The position numbers were made by a program, and so were the translations under genes. Positions 22,429 through 33,277 of a stretch of 64,000 nucleotides of DNA are shown in pieces. The notes beneath the pieces are model-generated. The model was not told the DNA's origin and did not search any database. It was given only the letters and a program-made list of their open reading frames with translations. The DNA is from Craterostigma plantagineum (lineage: Eukaryota > Streptophyta > Magnoliopsida > Lamiales > Linderniaceae), in the NCBI GenBank assembly GCA_027422505.1, contig JAPQWV010000002.1, positions 22,794,501-22,858,500 on the forward strand, in the 5' to 3' direction. The stretch's first letter is position 1. The number at the start of each line of letters is the position of its first letter.

Positions 22429-22909
22429 TGTTGGAATCAGACAGAAATAGCCGAGCAGTTTAGGCATTTATCAGCTGAAACAACAAGAATTAAGAAGCTG
22501 AGTTGAAAACGTGTTAAGAAGAAACGTTTATTTCAGGTTTAAATGACGCGCGAATCAACTCATTTATAAAGTTGAGGATGGCAGCGACGATTCTTGAAGA
22601 AGCAGTTTGAAGTTCCAAACGACCATTTTTACGCGCGCTCATTTTTCCACCATCTCATATAAAAGGAGCTTCTTGTTTTATACTGTAGATTATCAGTGTT
22701 CTTAGCTCTCTCAAGTGTGCGTAGATTAGAATTCAATTCTTGACCTAGGGTTTATCTAGTGGCGCGAAGTAGCTGATAGATGAGAATGTTGTCTCGATCT
22801 TGTACTTTCTTCGCCATTAATAAAAGATCTCCTGATTTTCCCCGTGGAGTAGGATTGTGATAATCCGAACCACGTTACATCGATTGTTTTTTTGTTCGTT
22901 TTCATTTTT
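22429..22909 (+). repeat. Copia 5' LTR with promoter
   Basis: It begins TGTTGGAATCAGACAG. A TATA box CATATAAAAGG at about 22656 probably drives element transcription; the 3' LTR has the corresponding CGTATAAAAGG at about 27129. The 3' copy lacks a segment of about 25-30 bp near 22600-22650. Confidence 0.85.
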
Positions 22910-22996
22910 ATATGGTATTAGAGCGAAATCGTTGGAGCTGCGCAGATTCGATACGTAGTATCTTGGGATTGTTTGTTCAAAGGTCTCTTCTCAACA

Positions 22997-23889
22997 ATGT
23001 CGTCTGAGACAAATCTACCAAGTGGAAATCAGATACCTTATACTGATAGCAGCTCTGGGAATCCTATCAATTCTGGCAATCCGAATGATCCCTTCTTTCT
23101 TGGCAACAATGACACCTCAGGGTAGCTTCTAGTGCACGAAAAGCTAAATGGTGACAACTATATGACTTGGAGCCGTGCGATGATGATTGCATGCATTGGG
23201 CGAAATAAAGAAGGATTCATTAATGGTATTGGTTCCACCTCCAGCTGCAGACAAAGAGAAGGCTAATGTCTGGAGAAGAAACAATAACGTCATCATTTCT
23301 TGGTCTGAAATGCCGTGTCAAAGGAGATATCGGCGAGCATTTTATATAACTCAACGGCGAGAGAAGTTTGGATTGACCTACAAGAGAAGTATGGGTAGAC
23401 CAATAGGCCGAGAATATTCCAACTGAAAAGAGACCTTCTGAACTTGGCTCAAGGGTCGGATAATGTGACCACTTATTTCACCAGGCTAAAGATTTTTTGG
23501 GATGAACTTGCTAGCTACCGGCCTCCACGTCAATGCATTTGCGGGGCATCAATGCCTTTAAGAGTTCCATGGAAGAGTATGTGCGTACCTTCTTAATGGG
23601 GTTGGATGACTCTTATGCACAGATTCGAGGCCAGATTCTATTGATGGAGCTACTGCCTGCCATCAACAAAGTGTTTGCTTTGCTCACCCAAGAAGAGAGG
23701 CAGAGATCAATGGTGCAGGGCTTTGTGAGTATGATGGAAAAGCAAGTGAGTAATATGGCAATGCTAACTGCAAAAACAGATTACCAGCCACCAGCTAAGA
23801 AGGCAAGTTTCTATCCCAAGAAAGATATGGCCAAGCCAGTTTGTACTCATTGCAATAAGAAGGGGCACTCCATGGAAACATGTTATTAG
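22997..23889 (+). pseudogene. gag: Copia gag, broken
   Basis: The start ATG at 22997 opens MSSETNLPSGNQ. After an in-frame TAG near 23125 the Copia gag motif LNGDNYMTWSRAMMIACIGR follows. The UBN2-type gag domain continues through 23530-23720 in shifted frames. The C-terminal CCHC zinc knuckle CTHCNKKGHSMETC at about 23847-23885 is intact and would bind the genomic RNA. Frameshifts near 23190 and 23425 and the TAG make it non-functional. Confidence 0.85.
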
Positions 23890-26800
23890 CTGCATGGTTT
23901 TCCCCCAGGAACAGACAACAAAACAGATTCAAGAATGCAATGATCAATCAGATTTCGAGCTGTGACCCTGTGATCAATCAGATACATGATCCTTTTATGC
24001 GAGTTATTGACAAGGGTGAACAAATAGCAGGGCTTTATATCATGCAGGCAGATTTACCTCTCACTGATTCTGCAATTCCCTCACGGTTTCAATTCATGAA
24101 TAATATGACAGGAGATCTGTGGCATAAGAGATTAGGCCACCCTAGCAATTGAGGTTTTAGTCATACTTAAGGATACTTTGAAGCATGACAGTACCTCGTT
24201 TGATACATATTGTAAAATCTGCCCTCTTTCTAAACAAAAGAGAAACAAGTTTCCTAGTGGGAATAACGAAGTCTGTTCTCCATTTGATCTTATTCATTGT
24301 GATACATGGGGTCCATTTCATGTTCCCTCATATCTAGGCTATCAGTATTTCCTCACTATAGTTGATCAATACTCGAGATTCACCTGCATTTTCATGCTTA
24401 GGTACAAATCAGAGGTAAGATCAGTTATGAATTTCTTCTTTGCTCTAGTAGAGACACAGTTTAATTGCAAAGTCAACACCATGAGAACAGATTATGCTAA
24501 AGAGTTTAATATGATAGAACTGCTGTAAGAAAAAGGAATTAGTCATCATATGTCTTGTGTCCAAACACCACAACAAAATTCTGTGGTGGAAAGTAACATC
24601 AACACTTGTTGAATGTGGCAAGGTCATTGTTTTTCCAATCTGGGGTCCCTGTTGAGTTCTAGTCAGAATGTGCATTGTATGCTGCCTACCTAATCAATAG
24701 AACTCCTTCAATAAAACTGAATAGCAAGAGCCCCTTTGAATTATTATATGGAAAACCTGTAGATTATAGTATCCTGAGGGTATTTGGATGTTTGGTGCTT
24801 TGTTCTACCCTTTCTGCAGGAAGAAGGAAGTTTGATGCAAGGGCTCGTGAATGTGTTTTCCTTGGCTACCCTAGTGGAATTAAAGGATATAAAGTCATGG
24901 ATTAATCAACGGGAGGTCTTCATCTCAAGGGATGTCAACTTTCAGGAACACATGTTCCCACTCAAAGCAGAACATATTTCAGAAGTAAAGGACCCTTTTC
25001 CATCTCATGTGATGCCTATACCATGCATGGAAGAATCGAAAGGACACACAACACATTCACCAGGCCCTCAGGTGTTGAATGATGCACTAGCAGATTTACC
25101 TGATCACACTCAAGTTGCAGAAACACAAAGTCAAGAACAAAGCCAATCAGGTTCTCATACGGAACAGACTGCTGAGGTACAGAACCAACACTATCTTCAG
25201 GTTGGGCAGAACCATTCTCGAGTGAGAAGAGAGCTAAAAAGGCCCATCTACTTGAAGGATTATTACTGCAATGCCCAACCAGAAATGAAGGTTATGTACC
25301 CCATATCAGACCATCTATCCTATCAGAATCTTTCCCCACAATATCAGTCCTACATCAGCAGCATCTCTCTAGCAGAGGAGCCAAAGACTTATGCCCAGGC
25401 TATGAAGTCTGAAAAATGGGTTTCAGCCATGACTGAAGATTTAAGTGCTTTATAGGAAAATAACACTTGGTCTGTGGTTTCCTTGCCAGATGGTAAGAAA
25501 GCTATTGGGAGCAGATGGGTGTACAAGTTAAAGATGAACTCAGATGGTAGGATTGAGAAGTACAAGGCAAGATTGGTTGCCAAAGGGTATGATCAAAAGG
25601 CTGGAATTGATCATGTAGATACTTTTGCCCCCGTTGCCAAACCTAACACCATCAAGCTAATCATCTCATTGGCAGCCAAGCTCAAGTGGGATTTAATCCA
25701 GTTGGATGTCAGCAATGCATTTCTGAATGGGGACTTGCTGGAGGAAGTTTACATGGAGCTACCACAAGGTCTTGTTGTCAATTATGCCGAGTTGGGCCTT
25801 CACAAACCAGTTTGCAAACTACATAAATCTCTGTATGGACTAAAACAGTCGTCTAGGCAATGGAATAAGAAATTTACAGATTCAGTTAAGGCATTTGGTT
25901 TCAGACAGACACTATGTGATCATACATTGTTCATCAAGGGCAGAGAAAATCAACTCGGTGGTTCTTCTTGTCTATGTGGATGACATAATCATGGCAGGGC
26001 CCTCCAAAGACCTGATACAAGAGGCAAAAGTTTTTATGTGCAACTGTTTCAAGGTAGAGGACCTTGGTGAGCTGAAGTTCTTCTTCGGAATTGAGGTAGC
26101 AAGGAACAAGGAAGGCATCTATATCACTCAGAGACAATACACATTACAGCTTTTACAAGATGTTGGGTACCTGAATTCAAAGCCACTGACAACCCCCATG
26201 AATCCAAGTGATAAACTGTCAGCAACTAAAGGGGAACTATTTACTGAGCCATATCAGTTCAGAAGGCTGGTAGGAAGACTATTGTACCTAATCTTTACAC
26301 GGCCATACATTGCATTCTCTGTCCATAAGCTTAGCCAGTACATAGCAGCTCCGAGGACAAGCCACTTGAAGGCAGCACATCACCTGTTAAGATACTTAAA
26401 GGGGTCTCCAGGTCAGGGCATCTTCTTCGATACAGAACAGGATTTGAGCTTGAGTGCCTTCTCTGATGCAGACTGGGCAGCTTGTACAGACACAAGAAAG
26501 TTAGTTACGAGATTATGCACATTCTTGGGAGCATCCATGGTCACCTGGAAAGCGAAGAAACAACCCACAGTATCGAGATCCTCAACAGAAGCCAAATACA
26601 GGGCTCTTGGTGCAGTCTTGGCAGAGGTTTATGGCTTAAATACTTGCTTGAGGAGCTAGGAATTAGGATGTCTCAAAAGCCAGTGATCTACTGCGATAAC
26701 CTCTCTGCCTTGATGCTCGCTTCCAACCATAAGTTTCATGAAAAATCCAAGCATATCGAGGTAGATGCTCATTTCATCAGACACCATGTGGAAGTAGGAG

Positions 26801-27015
26801 ATGTCAAACTGTTACTAGTGAGGACAGAATACCAGCTCGCAGACCTGTTTATCAAACCACTTACAGGTCCTCTGCTTCAACACTTACTAGCCAAGATGTC
26901 AGTAAAGAACCTATACCATCTGGGGGGTGTTGGAAATAGACAGAAAATAGCCGAGCAGTTCAGGCATTTATCGCTGAGAGAACAAGAATACGAAGTTGAG
27001 TTGAAAACGTGTTAA
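23890..27015 (+). pseudogene. pol: Copia pol (integrase, RT, RNase H), broken
   Basis: The order is that of Ty1/Copia. GAG-pre-integrase (LWHKRLGHPSN) lies at about 24118, then the integrase core (CDTWGPF, TIVDQYSRFTC, MRTDYAKEF) to about 24520. LLYGKPVDYSILRVFGCLV follows at about 24740. The RT starts at about 25450 (SRWVYKLKMNSDGRIEKYKA; QLDVSNAFLNGDL) and has the catalytic LVYVDDIIMAG at about 25965. RNase H is at about 26460-26880 (FSDADWA, SSTEAKYRA, DNLSALML). Stops and frameshifts lie near 23889, 24153, 24527, 24600, 24903, 25455, 25950 and 26600. The protease region (about 23950-24100) shows no clear catalytic motif. Confidence 0.88.
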
Positions 27016-27375
27016 GAAGAAAACGATTATTCCAGGTTTAAATGACGCGCGAATCAACTCACTTAGAAAGTTGAGGATGGCAGCGACGATTCTTGAAGAA
27101 AAACGACAATTTTTACGCGAATAGCTCGTATAAAAGGAGCTTCTTGTTTTATACTGTAGATTATCACTGTTCTTAGCTCTCTCAAGTGTTCGTAGATTAG
27201 AACTCAATTCTTGACCTAGGGTTAATCTAGTGAAGTAGCTGATAGATGAGAATGTTGTCTCGATTTTGTACTTTCTTCGCCATTAATAAAAGATCGCCCG
27301 ATTTTCCCAGTGGAATAGGATTGTGATAATCCGAACCACGTTACATCGATTGTTAGTTTGTTCGTTGTCATTTTT
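26928..27375 (+). repeat. Copia 3' LTR
   Basis: It begins TGTTGGAAATAGACAG directly after the polypurine tract and ends before the ATAAT duplication. It is about 30 bp shorter than the 5' copy. Confidence 0.88.
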
Positions 27376-27380
27376 ATAAT

Positions 27381-27382
27381 AG

Positions 27383-27431
<49 letters not shown>

Positions 27432-27432
27432 T
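27381..27432. repeat. (ATA)n microsatellite
   Basis: About 16 ATA units directly abut the Copia target duplication, so the element probably inserted at the edge of this repeat. Confidence 0.9.
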
Positions 27433-27657
27433 GCTTAGAGGCGAAGAACAAAACCAATACATGCATATATACATCGGGCAGCGGGCTTACACACACACAC
27501 GAATAGATATGAACAAAACTAACGTTCTTAGAGTCGTATTTCTGTGCATCCTCAGGACCTTGTGATCCCCACGGCTTATAGTTTTTCTTTCTTGCTACAA
27601 CTTAGATATGTAATAGGAGATAGAGAATTGAAATCGACGTGTTTGTTTGATCCTAGG

Positions 27658-28263
27658 TAGGGTTACAAACGAACCGAATTGAATCGAATATCATAATATT
27701 CAATTTGTATTCGTTAATTTTTTCAAGTATTCTTATTCGATTCGATTCGTATTCGAATCCTAAAAATCGATTCGATTCGACTCGATAACGATATTCGAAT
27801 ATATTCGCGAATATTCGAATATTCGAAAGAAAATTTCAATTTTTTCCCATAAAACCTGTTAGAATTACAAAATAATTCCGAAAAATTACAAAATCTAAGA
27901 AACAACTCAATGTTCGTATTTGCTTTTTATTTTTACACTTGGAGCGTGAGTTAAATAGATGAAGGGTTTGCTTTATTTCCTTTTATGGGTCAAAACAAAT
28001 AAATAATTTGTGTCTAATATTTTATTTGGGCTTACACGTATATATATAATATATATTATTTCAATATATATTTCATTAAACGAATCGAATATTCGTTAAT
28101 TTTTCGAATCGAATACAGACATATTATTATTCGTATTCGAAATTATTCGAATCATAAAAAGTAGTTGTATTCGTATTCGTATTCGTTTATTTCGAATTCG
28201 AATCTTAAATTTCGAATCGAATCTCGAACCGAACCGAAAATATTCGGTTCATTTGCAACCCTA
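27658..28263. mobile_element. hAT-type foldback element A
   Basis: The terminal repeat is TAGGGTTACAAACGAACCGA on the left and, reading inward, TAGGGTTGCAAATGAACCGA on the right. The 8-bp duplication is ATCCTAGG / ACCCTAGG (7 of 8) at 27650-27657 and 28264-28271. Both subterminal zones are crowded with ATTCGAAT palindromes. There is no coding region. Confidence 0.82.
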
Positions 28264-28460
28264 ACCCTAGGGGAGATTTATTTAGTAAGAATGTTAATGT
28301 TTAAATTTTTGCAATAAATCGACTACCATATCTATAACTTGCAGCCCTCTTGACATGGTAAAATAATTAACTCGTAATATTCACCATGTAATAATAATGA
28401 GAGTTGACGTTGACCAAAAGAAATATTTTGTAAACTAATGATGAAGTTTTCAGTTTTCTT

Positions 28461-28877
28461 TAGGGGTGTTCCTTGGTACGTACCGTACCGAACCGAAATT
28501 TCGGTACCGAAATTTCGGTACACCCCTTTTAGATACCGTCGGTATTTACCGAATTTTTTTTCGGTAAATTCGGTTTCGAAATTTAAATAATAATAATAAA
28601 GAAATTCGGTAATAACTAAATTAATATGTATATTAATATAATTATAATTTTATTTTCAACATAGTATAATAAAATATTTTAATTTTAAAATTTCGGTAAT
28701 TCGGCATACAGAACTTACCGAAATTCAAAATCTATACCAAACCGAATTTACCGAATACCGATTTTTTTTTTTGAAGAACCGAATACCGAACCGAATTTTT
28801 CGGTTCGGTTCGGTTTTGTACCGAAATTTCGGTATTTCGGTTTGTTCGGTCGGTATACCGAACAACGAACACCCCTA
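28461..28877. mobile_element. hAT-type foldback element B
   Basis: The ends are TAGGGGTGTTC on both sides. The 8-bp duplication GTTTTCTT is perfect (28453-28460 and 28878-28885). Subterminal zones carry many GGTACCGAAATTTCGGTA-like palindromes. It is 417 bp with no coding region. Confidence 0.92.
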
Positions 28878-29114
28878 GTTTTCTTTATTTATTTCCTTCC
28901 GGAAAGCTATCCAATTTATTAACTTAGGAGTTTTTAATTACTGGAAAATGGAATTGAGTTAGGTATTTTTGTCTAAAATTCCCATTTTTATGAGACCCGG
29001 AGGAAAAATGTAAAATTAAAAAGTTTCACTGATAAAATGACTAAACTTAAACTAACAAAAGATCAACCGATTTAGACCAACAGAAGGTAGCTATCGGCTT
29101 CAACTACTGGTATC

Positions 29115-29611
29115 TAGAGCTGTTAAACGGGCCAGCGCGGCGGGGCGGCCCGTTACCCGCCAAAGCCCGCCAACTGGCAGGGCGGACACGGGTAAGCCCG
29201 CCTTCTGGCGGGCCTAAGAAGGGAGGCCCGCCCCGCCCCTTGGGCGGGCCGCGGGCCTGGCGGGCTAAAAATAAAAAAAAAATTAAAAAGAGAAAAAAAT
29301 AAAAAAAGGAAAGAAATTTAAAAAAGAAAATTTTTATTTGGAAAGTATTTGTAATTTAATCCTAACTATATAATAACAATTTATTTATCTTATTAAACTA
29401 AATTGAACTTAATTCCAATTAAAATTATAACTACAAAATATAAAACTCTATATAAGTTATTTATAGATATATTAAATAATATATAAAAAAACTATTATTT
29501 TTTTATTTGGGCGAGCCTGCCCGCGGCCCGTGCGGGCTTGCCCGAAGCGGGCCTAAAATTTTGCAGCCCACCCGCCAGGCCCATGGGCTTTGGGCTTTTT
29601 TGACAGCTCTA
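29115..29611. mobile_element. hAT-type foldback element C
   Basis: The ends are TAGAGCTGT on both sides. The 8-bp duplication CTGGTATC is perfect (29107-29114 and 29612-29619). Subterminal zones are rich in GGCGGGCC-type words, and the centre is AT-rich. It is 497 bp with no coding region. Confidence 0.92.
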
Positions 29612-29796
29612 CTGGTATCAACTGAAGAAAGCTATCAACACTACCTACCCGGCTACCGATGACACCAACCGACTATGTAATAATCGGGTATGCATCTGAT
29701 GAAAAAATCTGTTTGAGATATTCAGACATGATCTAAAATCTAAACTGAACTTAGAATATATTTGAAATCATTTTTAAGGTACAACATTATAAAGAT

Positions 29797-30490
29797 CGAT
29801 AGGGGTGACCTTCAGACCAGCATTCCTCTATACTCGAACACCTGAAGATAGTGACTTTTAGGACATATGCCCAGATGAGTAGTACACTTGGGGACCTGCA
29901 ACCCTGTACGGAAAACGTAAGGTGGGTCCTGACAGCAAAGCAACTTGAGCGGGAAACGTCGGATAGGGCCGACCAGGAAACACGTGGCATTCTAGGAGTG
30001 GTCGACATTGTGAACAGAGAGGAGGCGCGCCAGTCTGACAACAGTACGATCACAGGTGCTGTCTCTCCTAGGTTGTACCAGACGTCGGTGTCAAGTGGTC
30101 CCGGAAGTGTGCCAGCTGGGAAAGCAAAGGGAATTTGGGTATATGGAATAGAGAGAGACGAGATTGAAGACAGATTCAACACAACACACAAAACACTTAG
30201 ATATTTTACTGTATTCATCTTCTTCGTCTTCACCATGGAAAAAGCACTGTAATGAGCGAAGCAAGGTCGAGTGTATAAATCCCGACTGTCACTAGTAAAC
30301 ACTATTTCCGGCGGCCCGTGGACGTAGGAAATCTGTCCGAACCACGTAAAATCTGTGTCTCTTTCATTTTCTCTTCTTTAACATTAAAATACATATTTTT
30401 AGACGCATCAAGAACACAAGGCCCAGTCCGTTTCACCCATCACCATTTTTCCCGGACCAAATATTGTTGATCGGGGTCAAACGCGCATCA
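29797..30490 (+). repeat. 5' LTR of the Tat element
   Basis: The first base is C where the 3' copy has the canonical TG (TGATAGGGGTGACC). It ends CGCATCA, two bases before the primer-binding site at 30493. Confidence 0.93.
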
Positions 30491-30699
30491 AATGGCGCCG
30501 TCTGTGGGAAAGATGGCCTGAGACGTGAGTGCGCTGGGTAGTAGTAGCAAGGAAGGCAGGCTGTTTCTGGGGTCTGTTTGAAGAGAGGTTAAGGAAGGCG
30601 AGCCATGGATTATTTGAAGGTGAGACGTGAGAGAGATAGTGGAAGATTGCCGTCGTTAAAGGAGCAGTAGTTCTTGTAGACGGATAGACGTTGGTCGCG
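30491..30699 (+). promoter_or_regulatory. Primer-binding site and leader of the Tat element
   Basis: TGGCGCCGTCTGTGGGAA at 30493-30510 is the tRNA-complementary site where minus-strand DNA synthesis starts. The following 190 bases form an untranslated leader before the gag start at 30700. Confidence 0.85.
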
Positions 30700-32627
30700 A
30701 TGGAGGAACAGCCGTCATTGGCACAAAACTTGCAAGGGCGGTTTGAGGAAGTTGCTGGGAAAGCTGGAGAAGGCCCTACGCCGGCTCCGACGTTGGCTCC
30801 ACCGATCGAGGCCCCAGCGAGTACACCGACGCCCACCTTTGCAGGACAATCTGGAGCCGTGCCGCCACAAACTCCCGTGACCATGACAGTAGAACAACTA
30901 GATTTGTTGGTAAAAAATGCAGTGGATGCGGCCATAGCCGCTAAGAAGGCGAGGAGCAAGGGCAAACGGAAACAGTCCTTTTCTGTTCAGGACAGAACCT
31001 CCGAGGGGCATGTCTCAGAGTGGGCAGAAACTACAGGAGAGGACATGGTGGCCGGAGAAGAAGCCTTGTGTCACCTGCCGGATGTGGACTCGCCAGGAGA
31101 GAAGCTGCCCAGGAAGAAAGGAACGTGGGGCCACGTGCCCCAACACCTAGGCAAGGTGGGGAACCTCTTAGAGGAGTTCATGAAGGACCAGTGAACTCAA
31201 GGAATGCCACACCTCTAGCGACCATAGCCAGCAAATACATGGTAGAAGGAGATGGAAAGACAGGGGAACAGCAAGTGGAGGTGGGGAGCTATGGCATGCG
31301 TGGTCGAGAAGGAGTTGTCAGTTCCCAAGGACAGGAGCTTAGGAGGCAAGTGTCGGACCTCAGGAAAGTAGTAGATGAGATCAGAAACAAAACAACCAGG
31401 CCCCATCTGCGGGGGCTGCATCAGGCCGGCACGCCTTTCGCCAAAGGGTTATTGGAAGGGAAAGTGGCACTCAACTTTAAACAGTTGCCATACGAGTATG
31501 ATGGTACCACTGACCCGGAGGAACATGTGTTGCGGCTCAGGAACACCATCTTGCTGCATAACTTCTCGGAGGTAATAAAGTGTAGAGTCTTCCTGACAAC
31601 TTTGGTGAGAGCCGCCCAACAGTGGTTTAGCCAACTAGATACGGAGGTTATCCACTCATTCGAGGAGTTCCAGGAGATGTTCATCAATCAGTTTGCTAGC
31701 GCTAGGAAGCCTCCTAAATCGGATATGTCTCTGTTTCAAGTCAAGCAGCGATCAGGGAGGTGGAGAGATGGCTTGCTTTTTATGGGCTTGGGTATGGAGA
31801 GGCGATAGAAGCAGTGAGTTGACCTGACCCTTTGAGTATCGTTGTTAGGGTTCCAAACCTTCCAGACGAGAGCCTTCGATCTTACATCAAAAGATTCAAT
31901 GTGGCAGCCTTGGAGGTACCTTCTGCCACCACTTCAGTTAAAATTAACGCTTTGATTCATGGTTTGCAGGTTGGCGATTTCTTCGCGTTGCTCTCCAAAA
32001 AGCCCCCACAAACGTTCGAGGAACTGTTGGGCAGGGCGGATAAGTACATAAATCTGGAGGAAAGCAGGCTGGCAAAGATTCGAGAGGGAACGCCCAGAGT
32101 GGTACCTAAAAAAGAAACACAGAACCATAATCGAAGCAAGGCAAATGTCCGGGTTGTTCACCCCTCAGCAGAAGACCTATGCTAGGTGGCGCGAACAGAT
32201 TCCTTCCTAGGTATCAGAAAACACTCCTCTACGAACGAGCCTGGAGGAAGTCCTAGCGGTGGCATCAAGGCATCCAGACATGCGGTACCCTCGAGCTAGT
32301 CCTCGAAGACACCCAAAGCCTACGTCAGGGCCCTTCTGCCGTTACCATAACGAATATGGACATCATACTGACAACTGCACGCACCTGAAGAATGAGATAG
32401 AAAGGCTGATAAAAGCAGGGCACCTTAAGGAGTTTATATATCGAGATCGAGGGCCGGTCCCGCCAGCACAGCCTCGGGAGAGGGAAGGCCCGTTACCAGA
32501 CAAGGGAAAGCAACCTATGCTGGAACCTAACAGGCCGGGGCCCAGCCAGCCAAGAGCTCATATCCTCATCATAGTAGGGGAACCAGATGGTGGAGACTCA
32601 CACAGAGCACGGCATATGCTCGAATGA
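30700..32627 (+). pseudogene. gag: Tat-element gag, frameshifted
   Basis: The start ATG at 30700 opens MEEQPSLAQNLQG. An N-terminal Pro/Ala-rich part is followed by MTVEQLDLLVKNAVDAAIAA. The retrotransposon gag domain is at about 31420-31740: GKVALNFKQLPYEYDGTTDP, then RAAQQWFSQL and SFEEFQEMFINQF. After a frameshift, ESLRSYIKRFN, PPQTFEELLGRADKYINLEE and finally the zinc-knuckle-like CRYHNEYGHHTDNC (about 32336) follow. At least three frame changes (near 31180, 31790 and 32180) break it. Confidence 0.85.
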
Positions 32628-33277
32628 GAGAGAAGGGAAAGGCTCTGACAGGAGGCAGCCTAGTAGGTCAGATGGAAACCACAGGGAACATACAGTTCGG
32701 AGCGCAGGATGAGGTCGATGTCGTGCGACCCCACAACGACGCTCTCGTGATCACCACGGACGTGGCAGGATATAACATGTCACGAGTGTTTATAGACGGG
32801 GGTAGTTCAGCAGATATCATGTTCTTGAACTGTTTCAAGCAAATGGAGTTAAGAACGGAGTTGAAACCGGTGACCACCTCCTTATACGGATTCGGCGGAG
32901 CTGGCATACAGCCTTTAGGCCAAGTCACACTCCCCGTGGGACTAGGGGAAGCCCCCCGACGAGTGGTACGGATGGTTAACTTCTTGGTTGTTGACGCGGT
33001 TTTCTTCATATAATATCACATTGGGGTGCCCAGCCATTAATGGGTTCAGGGCGGTGCCTTCGACGTATCACTTGAAGATCAAATTCCCGATAGGAGACCA
33101 GGTGGGGGAGGTCCCGGGAGACCAGGTTAGCTCTCGCCGCTGTTACGCTAACGAGGTTAAGGTTGTGACAGGAGGAAAGGAAAAGGGTGAACCGAAGCCA
33201 AACGAGCAAAACGAACGAAGCTAGAAGAGGAGGACGGGGAGCCTACGAGGCTACAGCGCTAACCTGACGAAGAGCTA
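32624..33277 (+). pseudogene. Tat-element aspartic protease region
   Basis: DALVITTDVAGYNMSRVFID, followed by GGSSADIMFL, gives the retropepsin core with DGGSS in place of the family's DxGSS, so the catalytic Asp is present. YNITLGCPAINGFRAVPSTY, continuing HLKIKFP in another frame, matches the segment that links protease to RT in Tat elements. A stop at about 33011 and a frame change separate it from the RT frame at 33278. Confidence 0.8.

Larger units (their letters stand above)
22429..27375 (+). mobile_element. Ty1/Copia retrotransposon, full-length but degenerate
   Basis: Two LTRs (22429-22909 and 26928-27375) flank a gag-pol region, and the 5-bp duplication ATAAT lies at 22424-22428 and 27376-27380. 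The primer-binding site TGGTATTAGAGC follows the 5' LTR at 22913, close to the initiator-Met tRNA complement. A polypurine tract (TGGGGGG) precedes the 3' LTR. The LTRs differ by many substitutions and indels, so the insertion is old. Confidence 0.92.

Noticed and set aside
23950..24100. Aspartic protease of the Copia element
   Set aside because: Copia elements have one between gag and integrase, but I could not see a DTGA-like catalytic motif in any frame here.
29851..30252. 133-codon frame near 29851, with a counterpart near 49095
   Set aside because: It lies entirely in the Tat LTRs and is duplicated with them. It has no known domain and is not a gene.
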